Notes: generated by a model not told the origin, from the sequence alone. A stretch of DNA of 64,000 nucleotides from Sphagnum compactum (GCA_965153455.1 OZ234494.1:22692001-22756000), one strand, 5' to 3'. Shown: positions 33,369 to 46,013, numbered from the stretch's first letter. Numbers and translations: made by a program.

Positions 33369-35311
33369 GTACCCGTAGGTACTAGGCAAATTCCCCCTTT
33401 TTTTTTTCTTTTTTTTTTTTGGGGGCGGGGGGGGGAGGGAGAAAGAGAAAAATAGAGAGAAGAGAGGGTTGGGCCTTTTTTTTTTTTTTGGGGGGGGAGA
33501 AATTTATTTACTGATTGCAAGTATTGCATGGAAACTTTATAGATTGGCTTTTTTTGGGGAGTGGTACATTAAATTTTTTTTGTCTTTTTTGTTTTGGAAA
33601 TATTCATATAGCATTTTTACTACCTATGATGATGTGCTTTTTATTACCTAATAATTAGCTCTGAGTGCATTCAAAGTCCCACCCCCTCCCCCCCCCCCCA
33701 AAAAAAAAAAACCCCTTTTTTACCCAAAAAAATCCAAATTTTTTTTAAAAAACAGTCAGGGGGGAAGGAGGAGGGGGGGGGGCTCTTTTTATGGGCTTTG
33801 TTGATTAGCCCAATTATAGAAGTTTTCAAAACCTTGTAATGTTCCTAAAATAGAATTTTGATTTACCCTTTCCATTTGGCCCCACCACTATTTTAAAAAA
33901 ATCGGGTTATTTCCACACACACACCAAAAAAAAAAAAAAAAAAAAAAAAACATAGGGAACGTATGAGAACATTGGGAAAAACCCTAAGGAACATGTGAAA
34001 TAATTTTGAAGTATTTTGGGATAGTGTTTTTTTTTTTTTAGATTTTTTTAAGCCAAATTGGTGATCATCCCAAAAAAGGTTTAGCCAAATCTGGCTATAT
34101 TTAGCCATATACAAAGTACAAGTCTTTAGTCATTCCTATAATTTTGGTTACATACTCTAAGGCCAAATATAGAAATTTAGCAATTATAAAGATTTTTTTT
34201 CCTCACTTTTGGCTATTAGGGGGGAAAAAAAAGAAAAAAAAAAAGGTCCAAAAACCACTTCAATTTCTATTTTCTAATTTTAAATTTAACTTTTTGGCGC
34301 AATTTCGCCAATTAAAAAAAAAGGGTGGTATATATGAGATAAATTTAAAGAACACAATGTGATGTGAGGGAGGGCACATGAGAACTTTTGGGAACAATTT
34401 ATAAAGAACATGAGACAAACCATATTGGACAAAAACTAAGGGCCACTTTTAAGAAGAGGGTCCAAGGTCCAAGGTCTAATGAAATAGAGCAATCCTATTG
34501 GATGAGAGCCAAAAAATGAACCCCCATGGCCTTATAAGATGAGGGTCCGAGGACACGAGTTCCAATTCAAGGAATCAATTTTTGGTGTAAACGAGTCCAA
34601 ATTGGTTCCTAGGAATTTGAACCCACCTGGAACCCCATCTAAAGTGGGGCTCTAAGGAACACATGAAAAGGGGAACATGAGAACACCATCTAGGAGCATT
34701 ATATATTTATGGGGAACAATTTTGGGAACACATGAGAGCATTTTATGAGGAGCAATGTTGGGAATAATATAGCTTTGAGGAACACATGGGAACAAGCTTG
34801 GGGAACAACACACACCACTAGGGGGCAGCATTGGGAACAATTGAGAACCTTGTGTTGGGAACACATTGGGAACCTTGTGGGAACACAAAAAATTTAATAA
34901 ATAAATAGGAGGGTGGGGGGGGGGGTCTAGGTGTGGGATGTGGGGGCCATTTCTTTGTGGACCATTCATTAATGGAAGAAATCAATGGTAGTATGTTTTT
35001 TTTGGCCTGTCATGTCTGCCAAGACAGAAAAAATTAATGGCACTGCCCAGAACCAAAATCAGAAGCGCCAACAGACTGACCACAGAAAAATCCAATTTAT
35101 GACTTCTGGGCAGGGCCATTAATTAATGGCTTCTGGGTATTATTATTATTATTATTATTATTAAACTATTAACATGACACTTTTGGGCATCCCTTTAGAG
35201 ATGCAATTTCAAGCTTTTAAAATCCCCCCTTCAAAAAAAATTCAAATTAGTCCTATAATAAAGGCTAAAAATCTTTTTTAACCCCTTGAAATGACACCCC
35301 CCCCCCACACA
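33369..35311. other. AT-rich gene-free DNA with a dispersed GGGAACA-type word
   Basis: Homopolymer tracts (poly-T 33400-33490, poly-C/A 33690-33715, poly-A 33929-33950) dominate the first part. Between about 34370 and 34895 the words GGGAACACATG, GGGAACAA and TTGGGAAC recur many times at irregular spacing. The same words occur near 33955, 38325 and 50700. I see no gene. Confidence 0.5.
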
Positions 35312-36048
35312 CAAGCATTGTAAAACTTGAGTCATGCATGAAGGGTTTAGCCCCAAAAAAAAAAACCAATGTGAAACTTGAGTTGTGAATGAAGGGTTTA
35401 GCCACACCAAAAAAAAAAGCATTGTGAAACTTGAGCCATGAATGAAGGGTTTAGCCACCCAAAAAAGGATTGTGAAACTTGAGTCATGAATGAAGGGTTT
35501 AGCCACACCAAAAAAAAAAAGCATTGTGAAACTAGAGCCATGAATGAAGGGTTTAGCCACCAAAAACAGCATTGTGAAACTTGAGTCATGAATGAAGGGT
35601 TTAGCCACACCAAAAAAAAGCATTGTGAAACTAGAGCCATGAATGAAGGGTTTAGCCACACAAAAAAAGAAGCATTGTGAAACTTGAGTCATGAATGAAG
35701 GGTTTAGCCACACAAAAAAAAATTGTGAAACTTTAGTCATGAATGAAGGGTTTAACCCCCCCCCCCCCCTCCCCCAAGAAAAAAGCCTTATGAAACTTGA
35801 GTCATGAATGAAGGGTTTAGCCACACACAAATTTTTTTTTTGTGAAACTTGAGTCATGAATGAAGGGTTTAGCCCCAAAAAAAACATTGTGAAACTTGAG
35901 TCGTGAATGAAGGGTTTAGCCACACACACAAAAAAAAAAGCATTGTGAAACTTGAGTCATGAATGAAGGGTTTAGCCTAAATAAATAAATAAATACATAA
36001 TAAATAAATAAAATTGTGAAACTTGAGTCATGAATGAAGGGTTTAGCC
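35312..36048 (-). repeat. Minisatellite, ~14 copies of a ~50-60-bp unit
   Basis: The unit on the plus strand is GTGAAACTTGAGTCATGAA, then TGAAGGGTTTAGCCACAC plus a variable A-rich linker. Copies start near 35321, 35371, 35428, 35473, 35528, 35576, 35624, 35678, 35727, 35791, 35843, 35891, 35948 and 36019. The core is strongly conserved; length variation is confined to the A or C linker. Read on the minus strand it gives a repeating peptide (LNPSFMTQVS and AKPFIHDSSF in alternate frames), which creates a 232-codon open frame. Confidence 0.92.
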
Positions 36049-36786
36049 AAAACCACCCTTCCAAATGAAAGGCCTATTTTTATTTTTCTGAACAAAAGCA
36101 AAAGGGTGGTGTAGATAGGATAGCCCTAATGGGTGTTAACTAAAGTCTAGTGAATTGGATAAAAGCTTGTGGGCCATCATCATAGAGCTACAAAGTTAAG
36201 TTACTCCCAAAAATGTGAATTCCCGTATATGAGGGTCAAAAGGCAAAGGCTTTCTTGAGCTTGTTTCTTTATTATTGTTCACAATTTTTGCACAAAAGGA
36301 ATTTATTATATATTGACCCCACAAAGGCTCACATGAGAGTCATGAGGGGCCCCAAAAAGGCCCCCCCCCCCCCAAAAAAAAAGCCCTTCCTTCTTCTTGG
36401 AGCTCATTTTTTGTTCCCAATTCATGCACAAAAGAATATTGAAACAATAATGGCGAGAGTCTCGTGAGTGAGTTCAAGGGTTCACAATTGATTTTTTTAT
36501 TTTTTATTTTTAATAAAAAACACATGCTAAAAAAGAAAAGGGGAGTGTTTTTTTAAATAATTAACTTTCAATTTGAACTTTGAAACACAATAAATAAATG
36601 TTATAGACCCTTTTTTTTTTTTGGAAGTCTAAGCCACCCTTTGAAGTTCAACCTTTGTGTGCCATTAAAAGTAAAGATTCAAAGCTCATAATGCACCTTT
36701 TGTCTTGCCCTTGCCATAAGAGAGTCAAGAAACCATGCATGCAAATGGACAAAAGGAGGAGCAATCCATCCATCTGAACAAGGGAG

Positions 36787-37020
36787 TGTTCACATTGTGG
36801 CCTTGCCATTTACATTAGAGACTCGTATCTTAAGGCAAAAGAAGAATTATGAAAATTCAAATTATTTCACCATTAAAAAATATAATCTTTAAAAAAAAAT
36901 CCTCGAAAAGAAACCAAAATCCTTCAAGATATCATAACTCTATAACTAATCTCAAGTTTCAACACAAGCCAAAATATCATCTTTCAAAAATCTACATATC
37001 AAAATAGACCTATTATTACC
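36787..37020 (+). repeat. Third copy of the inverted-repeat arm family
   Basis: CATTGTGGCCTTGCCATTTA, an AATTATGAAAATTCAAATTATTTCACC-like part, CCAAAATCCTTCAA and AAGCCAAAATAT match 20443-20770 in the same orientation, with scattered small deletions. It indicates a dispersed ~240-330-bp element. Confidence 0.75.
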
Positions 37021-39810
37021 TAGGGTTAATAGTGGGAAGTTTGCATACCCTAACATTTAGGACACATGTTTCTATGTTCAAAGGTTTATCATAAAAATTA
37101 AAAAGTTGCCCAACATTAGTTAGGACATTAAAATGCACATGTACACACTAGGTTTTCACTTTTAATGTCCCAAGTTCAAAAAGCCAAATTAATTTTTATC
37201 ATCCGAATAATAAATAAATAAATAAATAAATACTTACCAATATAATATCATACATGCAAGGTTGATTTGGCACGATACTATTAGATAATATAAATCTAAA
37301 ATGGTGTGAAGTTGTCACAAGATTTAGGAAGAGGCATGTTCTTTCCTTAGGGTTCACCTTTCCAAACTATTTAAACCATGAGTAGAATGTGACAAGTTCA
37401 AAAGGAGGCATGTTTTTTCTTTCTTAGCGTTCACCTTTCGACTACCCAAAACATGAGCAACATAAGAGTTGAGGTGCCTACGAGCTTGGATGCACAAAAG
37501 TTAGGGCATGGATGGGTAGCGAAACACACAAGTTACAAGGTACATACCACAAGGTTTAGGGTTTAGGGTTTAGGATTTTTTGGACTACTTCTATACTTGT
37601 GGTGAGAATCTTGAAAAGGTTCATGTTTTTCTTACTAGGTTGCCAATAGTTTAGGGACACAATAAAGAAAGAGAAAAGGGAAAGGAAGATGATGCATCAA
37701 TCATGTTTTCATAGCTCCTATCAACAAAGCACTAGAAATGGCCAAGTTTGAAGTTGTATTGTGCATACTTGAAGAGTTTGTGTATAAAATATTGCATTTT
37801 TTACTACCTTACATTTTAAATTGGAATTTTGTTCATACATATGTTATGCATGGATGTTATCTTTATTTCGATATGGTGTTTTGAGGAGTAAAAATAGATA
37901 TGGCTATACTCAATATTGCTACAATATTATTCTAGACCTTCACCTCTTCTCAAAACATTGGAACATGTTTTATTCAACAACCCAATTGTTGAACTAATTC
38001 TACACCATTTTTTTTAAAAATTAAAATAAAAAATTGTTTATGTAAATAACATTACAAAGGAAGCTTGATAAATTTGAAATAATTATGGCACCTAATATAT
38101 TTTTGTTTGGTATTAATGAGTTGAAGGGATGTCCAAAGTTTTTTTTTGAGTGATAGCCATTTTGAGTGGCACATCACAAAAAAATAATTAATCAAATTTT
38201 GAGCAATTCCAAAATAAATTTGTTGTCATCTCCTTTGGGCTAACTTATATAAGTTACAAGAGGAGAAACTTTGGCAAAGGATATGGGATAAAGTGAGGTG
38301 TTATGTGTTATTAGGAATTTGATGAGAACACATTGGGAACAACAAAAGTTCAACATCGTCACCATCCTCACAAAATGGCATAAAATTAGTTCAACGATCT
38401 TAATTGTTGAATACAGCATGTTCCAATGTTATGAAAAGATGAAAAAAGGTTTTTTTTGGTGTGTTATGAAATAATAAAACATTAAAATATCATTTTATTA
38501 ATTTTGAGAATATTTTTAATTTATTTTTAGTTTATTCTTTTAATCCAATTATAAACACCTTAATTATATTTATATAAATTATATGTATATAAGTTGCAAC
38601 TTTTTGTTTTGCACATCATTTGAAAAATATGAAAATAATTTCCCTTGGTGCATATATATATATATATATACAATTTAAAATACAAGGCATTAATTGAAAT
38701 ATCATATATATGAGCATTCAACTTCACACTTGAAAACTCATTTCAAGTTTTTATTGATACTAGACTAGACTAGACTAGACCTCCCTTTTTGAAAGCATCC
38801 TCCTTGTGTCCAAATTTATTTATTTATTTATTTATTTATTTATGTCCTTGTGTCCAAATTCATCAGCTTCTTCGGGAATCTTCACTCACCAATCAATTAT
38901 TTTATTATTTATTATATTTAATTATATAATCAATTGGGATGAGAACCAGCAATGAGTGTTACCTAGTAGAAAAGAAAGGGGACCAGAAAAATTAAATAAA
39001 TAAATAAATTTAAAGAAAAAAAAAGATATGTCTCTCGTACATGTCCACAACGTACCCCGATTTTCGTAAAAGACTTGCCGAAAATTTACGAGTGTATTTG
39101 GGTGGTACGTTCTAAAGTGGAAATTTGATTTCGGAGAAATGGCATGGCCTTTCGTTTTGAAGAAGGGCTTGTTTGTCGTCATCATTGTTGGGAAGTATCT
39201 TCCATTTTTTATTTTATTTTATTTTTTTAGAGTATTTTTGTTTTATATTTGGGTCCAAAGTAAAATACTCGTGTTGAGAGGTGACTTTTTCTTTTTTTTT
39301 TTTAATTTTCTTTTGGGAATAATCATCTTTTGGTTTTTCCACCTTTAATGGTCTAATGAATGTTTTTTAATTTAAAAAAATTGTGCCAAAATATTCCTTT
39401 TTCATATAATTGTGTCACCTTTGGCAATTTGTTTTGTCCCAAAAATTTACTAATTGAAATATCCCGACCCATTACATTATGAAACCATTATGTGGTTTCA
39501 TAATGTACAAGAGTGATTAAATATTCAACAATTTTGTCATTGAAAATTTAACAAAATTAAAAAAATGTTTTTAAAAAGGGAAAATTGGCGATGGTGTGTG
39601 TTTGGTATTGTTGGAAAACCCTTGAAACGAGCGAGATTTTTTTAAGGTGATTATGTAATTTTCCGATATATGGTGTCAAGATATATAATAATATTGAATT
39701 TTGAGTCATTTTTTTATCATTTGAAAATTCAAAAAAATAATACCCAAAAAATAATTTTGGAAGGAGAAATTATTTAAGGTAACGAGTTCATTATAGAGTA
39801 TAGTATATGA
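37021..39810. other. AT-rich gene-free DNA with a telomere-like run and a perfect short hairpin
   Basis: A GTTTAGGGTTTAGGGTTTAGG run lies at 37553-37573. An ATTTATTTATTT run is at 38814-38842 and a (TA)n run at about 38655-38670. At 39473-39507 a 14-bp perfect inverted repeat (TACATTATGAAACC) surrounds a 7-base loop. No coding family is visible. Confidence 0.5.
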
Positions 39811-40193
39811 GGTCAAAGATGAGGGTATTTATTCATTAGGGCAAAACTGGGCACCAAATAGATAGAAAGATAGGTACCCATGATGATCAAAGATGAGGGT
39901 ATTATTCATTAGGGCAAAACTGGGCACCAAATAGATAGATAGATAGGTACCCATGATGATGATCAAAGATTAGGGTATTACTCATTAGGGCAAAACTGGG
40001 CACCAAATAGATAGATAGATAGGTACCCATGATGATGATCAAAGATGAGGGTATTACTCATTAGGGCAAAACTGGGCACCAAATAGATCGAGAGGTACAC
40101 GTGATGGTGATCAAAGATGAGGGTATTATTCATTAGGGAAAAACTGGGTACCAAATGGATAGAGAGGTACCCATGATGACCAAAGATGAGGGT
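39811..40193 (+). repeat. Minisatellite, five copies of a ~70-76-bp unit
   Basis: Each unit has GATCAAAGATGAGGGTATTA, TTCATTAGGGCAAAACTGGG, CACCAAATAGATAGATAGAT and AGGTACCCATGATGA. Starts fall near 39812, 39887, 39963, 40039 and 40110, with a partial unit at 40180. The GATA tract length varies between units. Confidence 0.9.
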
Positions 40194-43100
40194 GGCTTTG
40201 GACCTCCACATTGGGTGGATCACTTTGTAAGTAAATTTTTTGTTTTCTTGTGGGAGTATCATAGTATATATGGGCAGCTTTAGCATAATATATTTAATTA
40301 TTATTTAATTAATTTTTTGAAGATTCCATTTCAAAAAAAAATTAATTATTCATTTTTCTTCACAAATTTTTTTTTTTTGCTTTGAGAAAAATAATTTTTG
40401 AAAATTTCAGCATTCAAAAGATAATATAGTTTGCGCCCCCCCCAAGCTGCCAAGGTACTACAGTATTTTGCATTGACATTGTCATTTGTACTACTACAAT
40501 GGGATCACATGTTAAAAGTACCATGAAAATTGATGGCCATGAAAAATACTTAAAAGTGTGCAAGGAAATATCAACAAGAAGCTTTCACGTTCTAAACTAT
40601 GGCCCCACATTCAAGAACAAAAAAAAAGGGGGGGAGGAGGCAATGGGAAAGAGCAAGCTTCAATGTCATCATTACAAAAGCAACATTGAACAAGAAACAA
40701 TTGCCCTCCCTTCAAAATAATCTTATAATATTAGAGTCATGCATGCAGAAAGTCAGGAAAACTAGTTTTTTCGACCAATTTCGGTGGTAAACTGAGTTTC
40801 ATCCTGTCTTTCCTTTTTCCTGAGCGCCTCCACTGCTTGCTGCTACATATATATGTTCACTGCTCCTACCTGTAGAACTACTATAATTACTCTCAAACCT
40901 TCCTTGTGCATTAACTGCTGAGTTTCAGCATTTCATATCCAGATTTAATAAAATATCCTTACTTTGCAGATACCACTGAAAGAGGGGATAGGGGGTGAAA
41001 GAGAGGGTGACTTTACGGAAAACTCTATTGAGTATTATTCCTCCATGCTTTCCGGATCACCATATCTAGTCAACATGTGATTCTTCGGGAATCACATGTA
41101 GGGCAATCCTTCCATCCCTCCATTTGACTACCAAGATTCACATTATCCACTTGGGCTCTGCATTGTTTCATGCATTAATTGGTGACAATTAATTTATTAA
41201 TCAACTAAAAAAGAATTATTTATTTTGTGAAAATAAAGTTAAATACAAATGAAAATATTGAATGATATTGCATGCAACTTGAATTAAATTGAATTTGAGC
41301 TGAATTTAATTTAGATTTCATTGAATTGAAATTTAATTTAATTAATTTAGATTTAATTGAATTGAATTGAATTCAAATTCAATTGAAGAAAAATGAGATG
41401 CAAAATTGATGGAGAAGGTATTGAAAATATATTCATGGTGTTGGAAAAAAAAATTAAGATGTAGATTCAAAAAGACACAGTTCCATCATGCCTCTTTACT
41501 TGAAAATTGGGCTAAACATATTCCAATTGATAACCATTACTTAAGGAACCTAGAGTTGTTGTATGTAAATTAATTTCACGAATCATTGCCATTGGAATTC
41601 CATGCAATCTAAAATATAGGTTTATTATTGTATTTTAACCTTTTTTTCCTTTTACCCATTTAGAGGTAAATTACAATGCAAACTCATTCCAAGTATTTTA
41701 ATTTTGGACGGAGCCACTAATTATAGGAAATTTTGTGAAAATGAAAAAAATCAACATAATTCCTTATCTCCATCTTCATAAGGAAAATTTTGAAGTTTGA
41801 AACTCTTTTACTCCTGATCCATTTGATTTCACATTTTAGTTTGTATCATCATGTCTACTTAGTAGGTCCTTGTGCCATTGGCCCAAGTATATCGAACCTT
41901 GTGTAAGGTCACTCCATCCCAATATTATTCTTTTGAAAGTGGGTTTCCCGTAAATTCGTTGCTTGTGGTGCAAGAACTTGATTATCTCATCATGCAAACT
42001 TTTTGTTATTGCACATGTAGTTGATATAAAACATACCATTACTACAAATCACGACTTTTCAAGTTGTTCAACTCAACTAAATTGATTTTTTTACTATTGG
42101 TCAAACATGATATTTAGTCAAATAGGACCAAAAATGAACACTTCTTCTAAGAAAGACAAGGATTTAATCAAATGGAACATTCAATTTTATTTAAACCATA
42201 TTCATAGTTAAATAAAAATAATTTTTAATTAATTTATGACTATCTTGATTAGTCAACTTGACAAAACCAATTTTGATTATTAGTCAAAATGATAATCAAA
42301 AGAGTAGATTGACTCAATAAGTAAGTATATGTAAATAAGTAGGTAGCTCTAACCTACTTAGGGACCTACATCATTAGGTTAGCCGCTAAGTACATAGGTA
42401 GGTTAGATAGAAAGGTAGCCTAGATATGTTAGCTTTAACTTGTGATGGAGTGAACATCTATGGAAAATCGATTTTCAATCCACATTTAGGCAAAGGTGCA
42501 AATGCAACAATGCAAGCCATAATGCCCACTTAAGTGAGTCCTTTGAAAGTATGGGGTTAATAATTTAAGTTGACATGTTTGAACATGATTGTTGAAGTGA
42601 ATATATGATTTATAAACTTACATGAAAATTGTTCATTTGATTTTTATGACTCACAAATATGTCATGTTATATATGTTGTTGTGTAATTTATTAAGTTTAT
42701 TTGAATAATTTTCACAAATATTTCATTTGAAACTAATTTTAAAATAAGAATAAGCAAGAAAAACACTAGTTACACAACATTAAAAGTGCTTTTGAACATA
42801 TTTTATACTCATTAAAATATCCAAATGTTTCCATAACTAATTATAAAGGTTACTATACCAACACGACAAACTTTCAACATTAATTTAACATCACTTAAAC
42901 ATCACTTTCAAATCTATCAAAATCTAGTTCCATATGTGCACATGTCTTGTAAGCCCTACTTCTAGACTTTGGAGAGATAGATAAATACTCTAATAGTTTT
43001 TTAGGGTTTTACTATTGTGGACATGTTGTGCCCATGGGCTTGTGTTCAATGATGGGCATGTACGTGTTTATGGCTTTGTGTGTGTCAATAATATAAGGTG

Positions 43101-43841
43101 TCGGTCAAGTAACTCAATGACCATTGCAAGCACACAAAGCTCTTAATAATAAGAGCTGGGTGTTTTTCCATAATCCTTTGCAAGCTACCTTTACAACTAT
43201 TTTCATAAAATAATTTCACCACTAGAAATTCAAAATTTTAGATACAATCTAGCTATGAAGGAAGGTAGTTTTTTTGTTTTTTTTTTTTTTTGTTCATCTT
43301 GTTGAGATCTCCCAAACCATGGTGCCTCTTGTTGCGCCTTTGACACCATTGGAAAGCCCCTCTCAAATAGGGGTGCACCAAGTTGGTTTCGTAATGTTTC
43401 AACCTATGGTGGAGAAGTTATTGAATATTGAACAATGTTTCCACTGAAAATTCATTTCAATCAAAACTAAAAATTATAAAGCAACTTGAGTGTGCTTTTA
43501 GTATTATTTGGAAAGTATCCTCACTAAGTAGGATTTAATGCAAGTATTTTGGAAATTTTTAGACCTAAGACGCATGACATATTAAATTTTGAGTCCATTT
43601 TTTTTCATTGAAAAATTCAATTCAATTAGCAATAATGGTTTTGGAAGGAAACATTAGTTGGGCAACGAGTTCACACTTGCGCCAATGGCACAGGCTACAC
43701 TAGTATTATTTATTTGCAGCTTCATCCTAAGTTGATCTGATATGGGTGGTTTTGGTTCTTAGTAAAAACAGTTTTCAATAGAGAATTTCCATCTGCAAGT
43801 TTAGCATGCTTGCATTTGGTTAGCAAAGCTTAGTTAGACTC
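40194..43841. other. AT-rich gene-free DNA with a short perfect hairpin and a dispersed repeat
   Basis: At 41073-41099 ACATGTGATTC is followed by TTCGG and then the exact inverse GAATCACATGT. From about 41270 to 41620 the sequence, including AATTG-rich tracts and GGAGAAGGTATTGAAAAT, resembles 55625-56040. No gene is visible. Confidence 0.5.
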
Positions 43842-44253
43842 TAGACCATCCCCATCAGTGCTCAATATGTGACCTTGCACATTAAAATTGGATGAAGAAA
43901 GTTAAAATGTGCCGGTTTGGCTCAGGAAAATGGTTGTTCCCCTGCATATTTGGTCAAGTTGCTGAGGCAGCGAACTGTGCACCTGCTAGAGAAGAGTGTA
44001 ATAAATATGATCTGACTGCTGTGCACCTGCTAGAGAAGAGTGTAATAAATATGATCTGACTGCTGATCCTTGTTTTTGATTGGCCAATCATAATGATGAT
44101 TGGTCCGGATGGTTTGCAATGAGTAGTTCCCACCTATTTGCAGTCCCCCTTTCAGTTTTATGGTTGAGGGTACAAAAAAGTAAATAACTAAACTTGGATG
44201 TGAGAAATGTTTTTGCAAGGTCACCAACTGAGTTCTGGTGGGGATGCTCTTAG
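43842..44253. mobile_element. MITE-like element, copy 2 (412 bp)
   Basis: The left end TAGACCATCCCCATCAGTGCT (43842-43862) and right end AGTTCTGGTGGGGATGCTCTT (44231-44251) are imperfect inverses, about 17 of 21 matching. The interior matches copy 1 and copy 3. A 44-bp segment with CACCTGCTAGAGAAGAGTGT and AATAAATATGATCTGACTGC is tandemly duplicated at about 43979-44066. There is no transposase. Confidence 0.6.
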
Positions 44254-45192
44254 ATCAGTACACTATTTGAATCAAAGAGAATTTTTTTCCATCTGATGGT
44301 GGTACCATGTTATACCAAATGGCCATGCACTCCAATTCCACACTTTAGGGTTTAGGGTTAGGTCAGAATTCCCAATTGCTACAGTTCAGTTCAATTCATT
44401 GTCAGTTTTGATCTGCTAGTTGCATGTTCTTAATACCAATGGGTCATGCATGCATTTCCAATGGCATTTGTCAGTTTTGGGAAGCACCAAAAGCTCGGAA
44501 CTATCTCTTTTCCCAGATCCTTTTTCTCAGAAAAAAAAGCTCCGAAAAAAGTGACAACACCCACAAGGTCTGCCTCTGAAACCAAGAGCAATCAATCTGT
44601 GAATGAAAACCAAGAGCATCTAGATTTTCCTACTTGTCTATGTACTTTGTTCAAGTACTAGACTAGCAGATTGCCTGCTTTAGATCATTGAATTTTTGGA
44701 AGAAAAGAATGTACACAAAACTCACCAGAAAACTGATGAAGCTCACCCTCACCATCTTCAGTAAATGGCAATTATGTTCAACCCTTCTTGAAGTGCAGCT
44801 CCAGAGCATCAACCCCACGGTGTCACTGGATAGTGAGTCAAACCCCTTCAATGGAAGGGCACTTGAAAATCCCTAGTAGAAAATTGACACCGGAAAATTC
44901 AGCAATAAGCAAAACCCATTCATTTACTACTCTGTTGTTTCAGCTTACAAAAAAGATGTGAAAGCCCTCAACCCTAAACCACCCAGCAACACATGAATGG
45001 TCTGACTATTGAACCAAAGCATTTGCATCATTTTGAGGTGAAATTTTGTTCCACACATTGCTATGGATATTTGAGAAGGAATTTTAGAGCCACCCATGAT
45101 CTGGATAATTCATTGCAGCGACTGTAGTTTATAAACAACACAAATTTCATCAAGTTTCTGTTTTTCGATACTTGATGTATGAGGGTTCGAGA
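44254..45192. other. Gene-free stretch between MITE copy 2 and the oxidoreductase pseudogene
   Basis: A TTTAGGGTTTAGGGTTAGG run is at 44345-44363. Two short overlapping frames near 44660-44880 resemble nothing I know. If the oxidoreductase once had a C-terminal extension it would have lain here, but I could not recognise one. Confidence 0.35.
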
Positions 45193-46013
45193 TTAATTTT
45201 CTGTTACTTTGGGATTTTTGGTCACTTCCTCAATTTCTTGACTTGGAGTTTCTCCTGATGTTGGTGGGAAGTGAGAAGGATTGTAAACCTCGATCCAAGG
45301 ATGTGGGTTTTTGAGAATCTGATTGAAATTGGCGCAAGCTTATCGATTGTGAAAATGATCAAACTTGCATGTGTCATAGTTGAGAAGAGGAAAACACTAC
45401 CTGGCCAGTCCAGCAGTAGACAACTTCTTGTGCAGCAGCAGGCCAATGAGCTTGAGCCCAACTTTCAAGAACATCATATGCTTCCTTGTAGTCAGAAGGG
45501 TTGATACCAACCACATGATCCTCACCTCCCCCACAACCAAAATTTCATCCTCGCCTTCATCCTCTAACCTAACATATTGGTATAGCAATGCTGTGTCCCA
45601 CCATGATGCACAACTGATCATAATCACTCACAACACCCACATGGAGAAACCCTAATTAATCAAAATCTATGATCATAAGTTCCAACTGATCATGATGTCG
45701 CCAGCAATTTGAGAAAAATTGAACAAAACACAGACACACACACATATATATGTTAGTGCACAAAACTAACCAAATTGGAGTGGAAGACAGATGGGAGATT
45801 TTTTTACTTTGATGGCACCCTTTGGGACCTTCAATCTAATTACATAAGACCTTTGAGCAAATTGTCAGGAACGGATAGCTATGCTCTTATGGATGGGAGA
45901 ATTTTTTGCAAGTATGACTGCACCACCAATAACCGTATGACCAGTATCAATCTTCACAACAATTCCTTCTTTCTCTACAACTGGAGAGTCTCCTCATAAA
46001 TCTCACAACCCAA
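45193..46013 (-). pseudogene. Broken FAD-dependent (DAO-type) oxidoreductase
   Basis: Minus-strand islands follow the order of the D-amino-acid-oxidase-like family, in the subgroup often carrying a Rieske domain. They are GCEIYEET (about 46011-45985), GIVVKIDTGHTVIGGAVILA (about 45968-45909) plus KNSPIHKS, QFAQRSYVIRLKVPKGAIK, WWDTALLYQYVRLEDEGEDE, GEDHVVGINPSDYKEAYDVL plus ESWAQAHWPAAAQ and YCWTGQ, MTHASLII, and NPHPWIEVYNPSHFPPTSGE before a stop at 45193. The family motifs are ATN-P, RSYV, LLWDT-PY-YVR, GGEDH--G, W-GQ, GMTHG and NPW--LYDPSR. Defects include a TGA before QFAQ, a frameshift at VVG/GEDH, loss of the segment after WTGQ, and no N-terminal FAD-binding part. An intron (donor after GAIK, acceptor before WWDT) seems to remain, so it is a decayed gene rather than a retrocopy. 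Confidence 0.72.

Noticed and set aside
35231-35929. 232-codon minus-strand open frame
   Set aside because: It lies almost wholly within the 35312-36048 minisatellite; the protein is a repeated translation of the unit in alternating frames.
35312-36048. CRISPR-like array
   Set aside because: The genome is a plant nucleus, and the spacers are short A-rich linkers of variable length rather than unique sequences; no cas genes.
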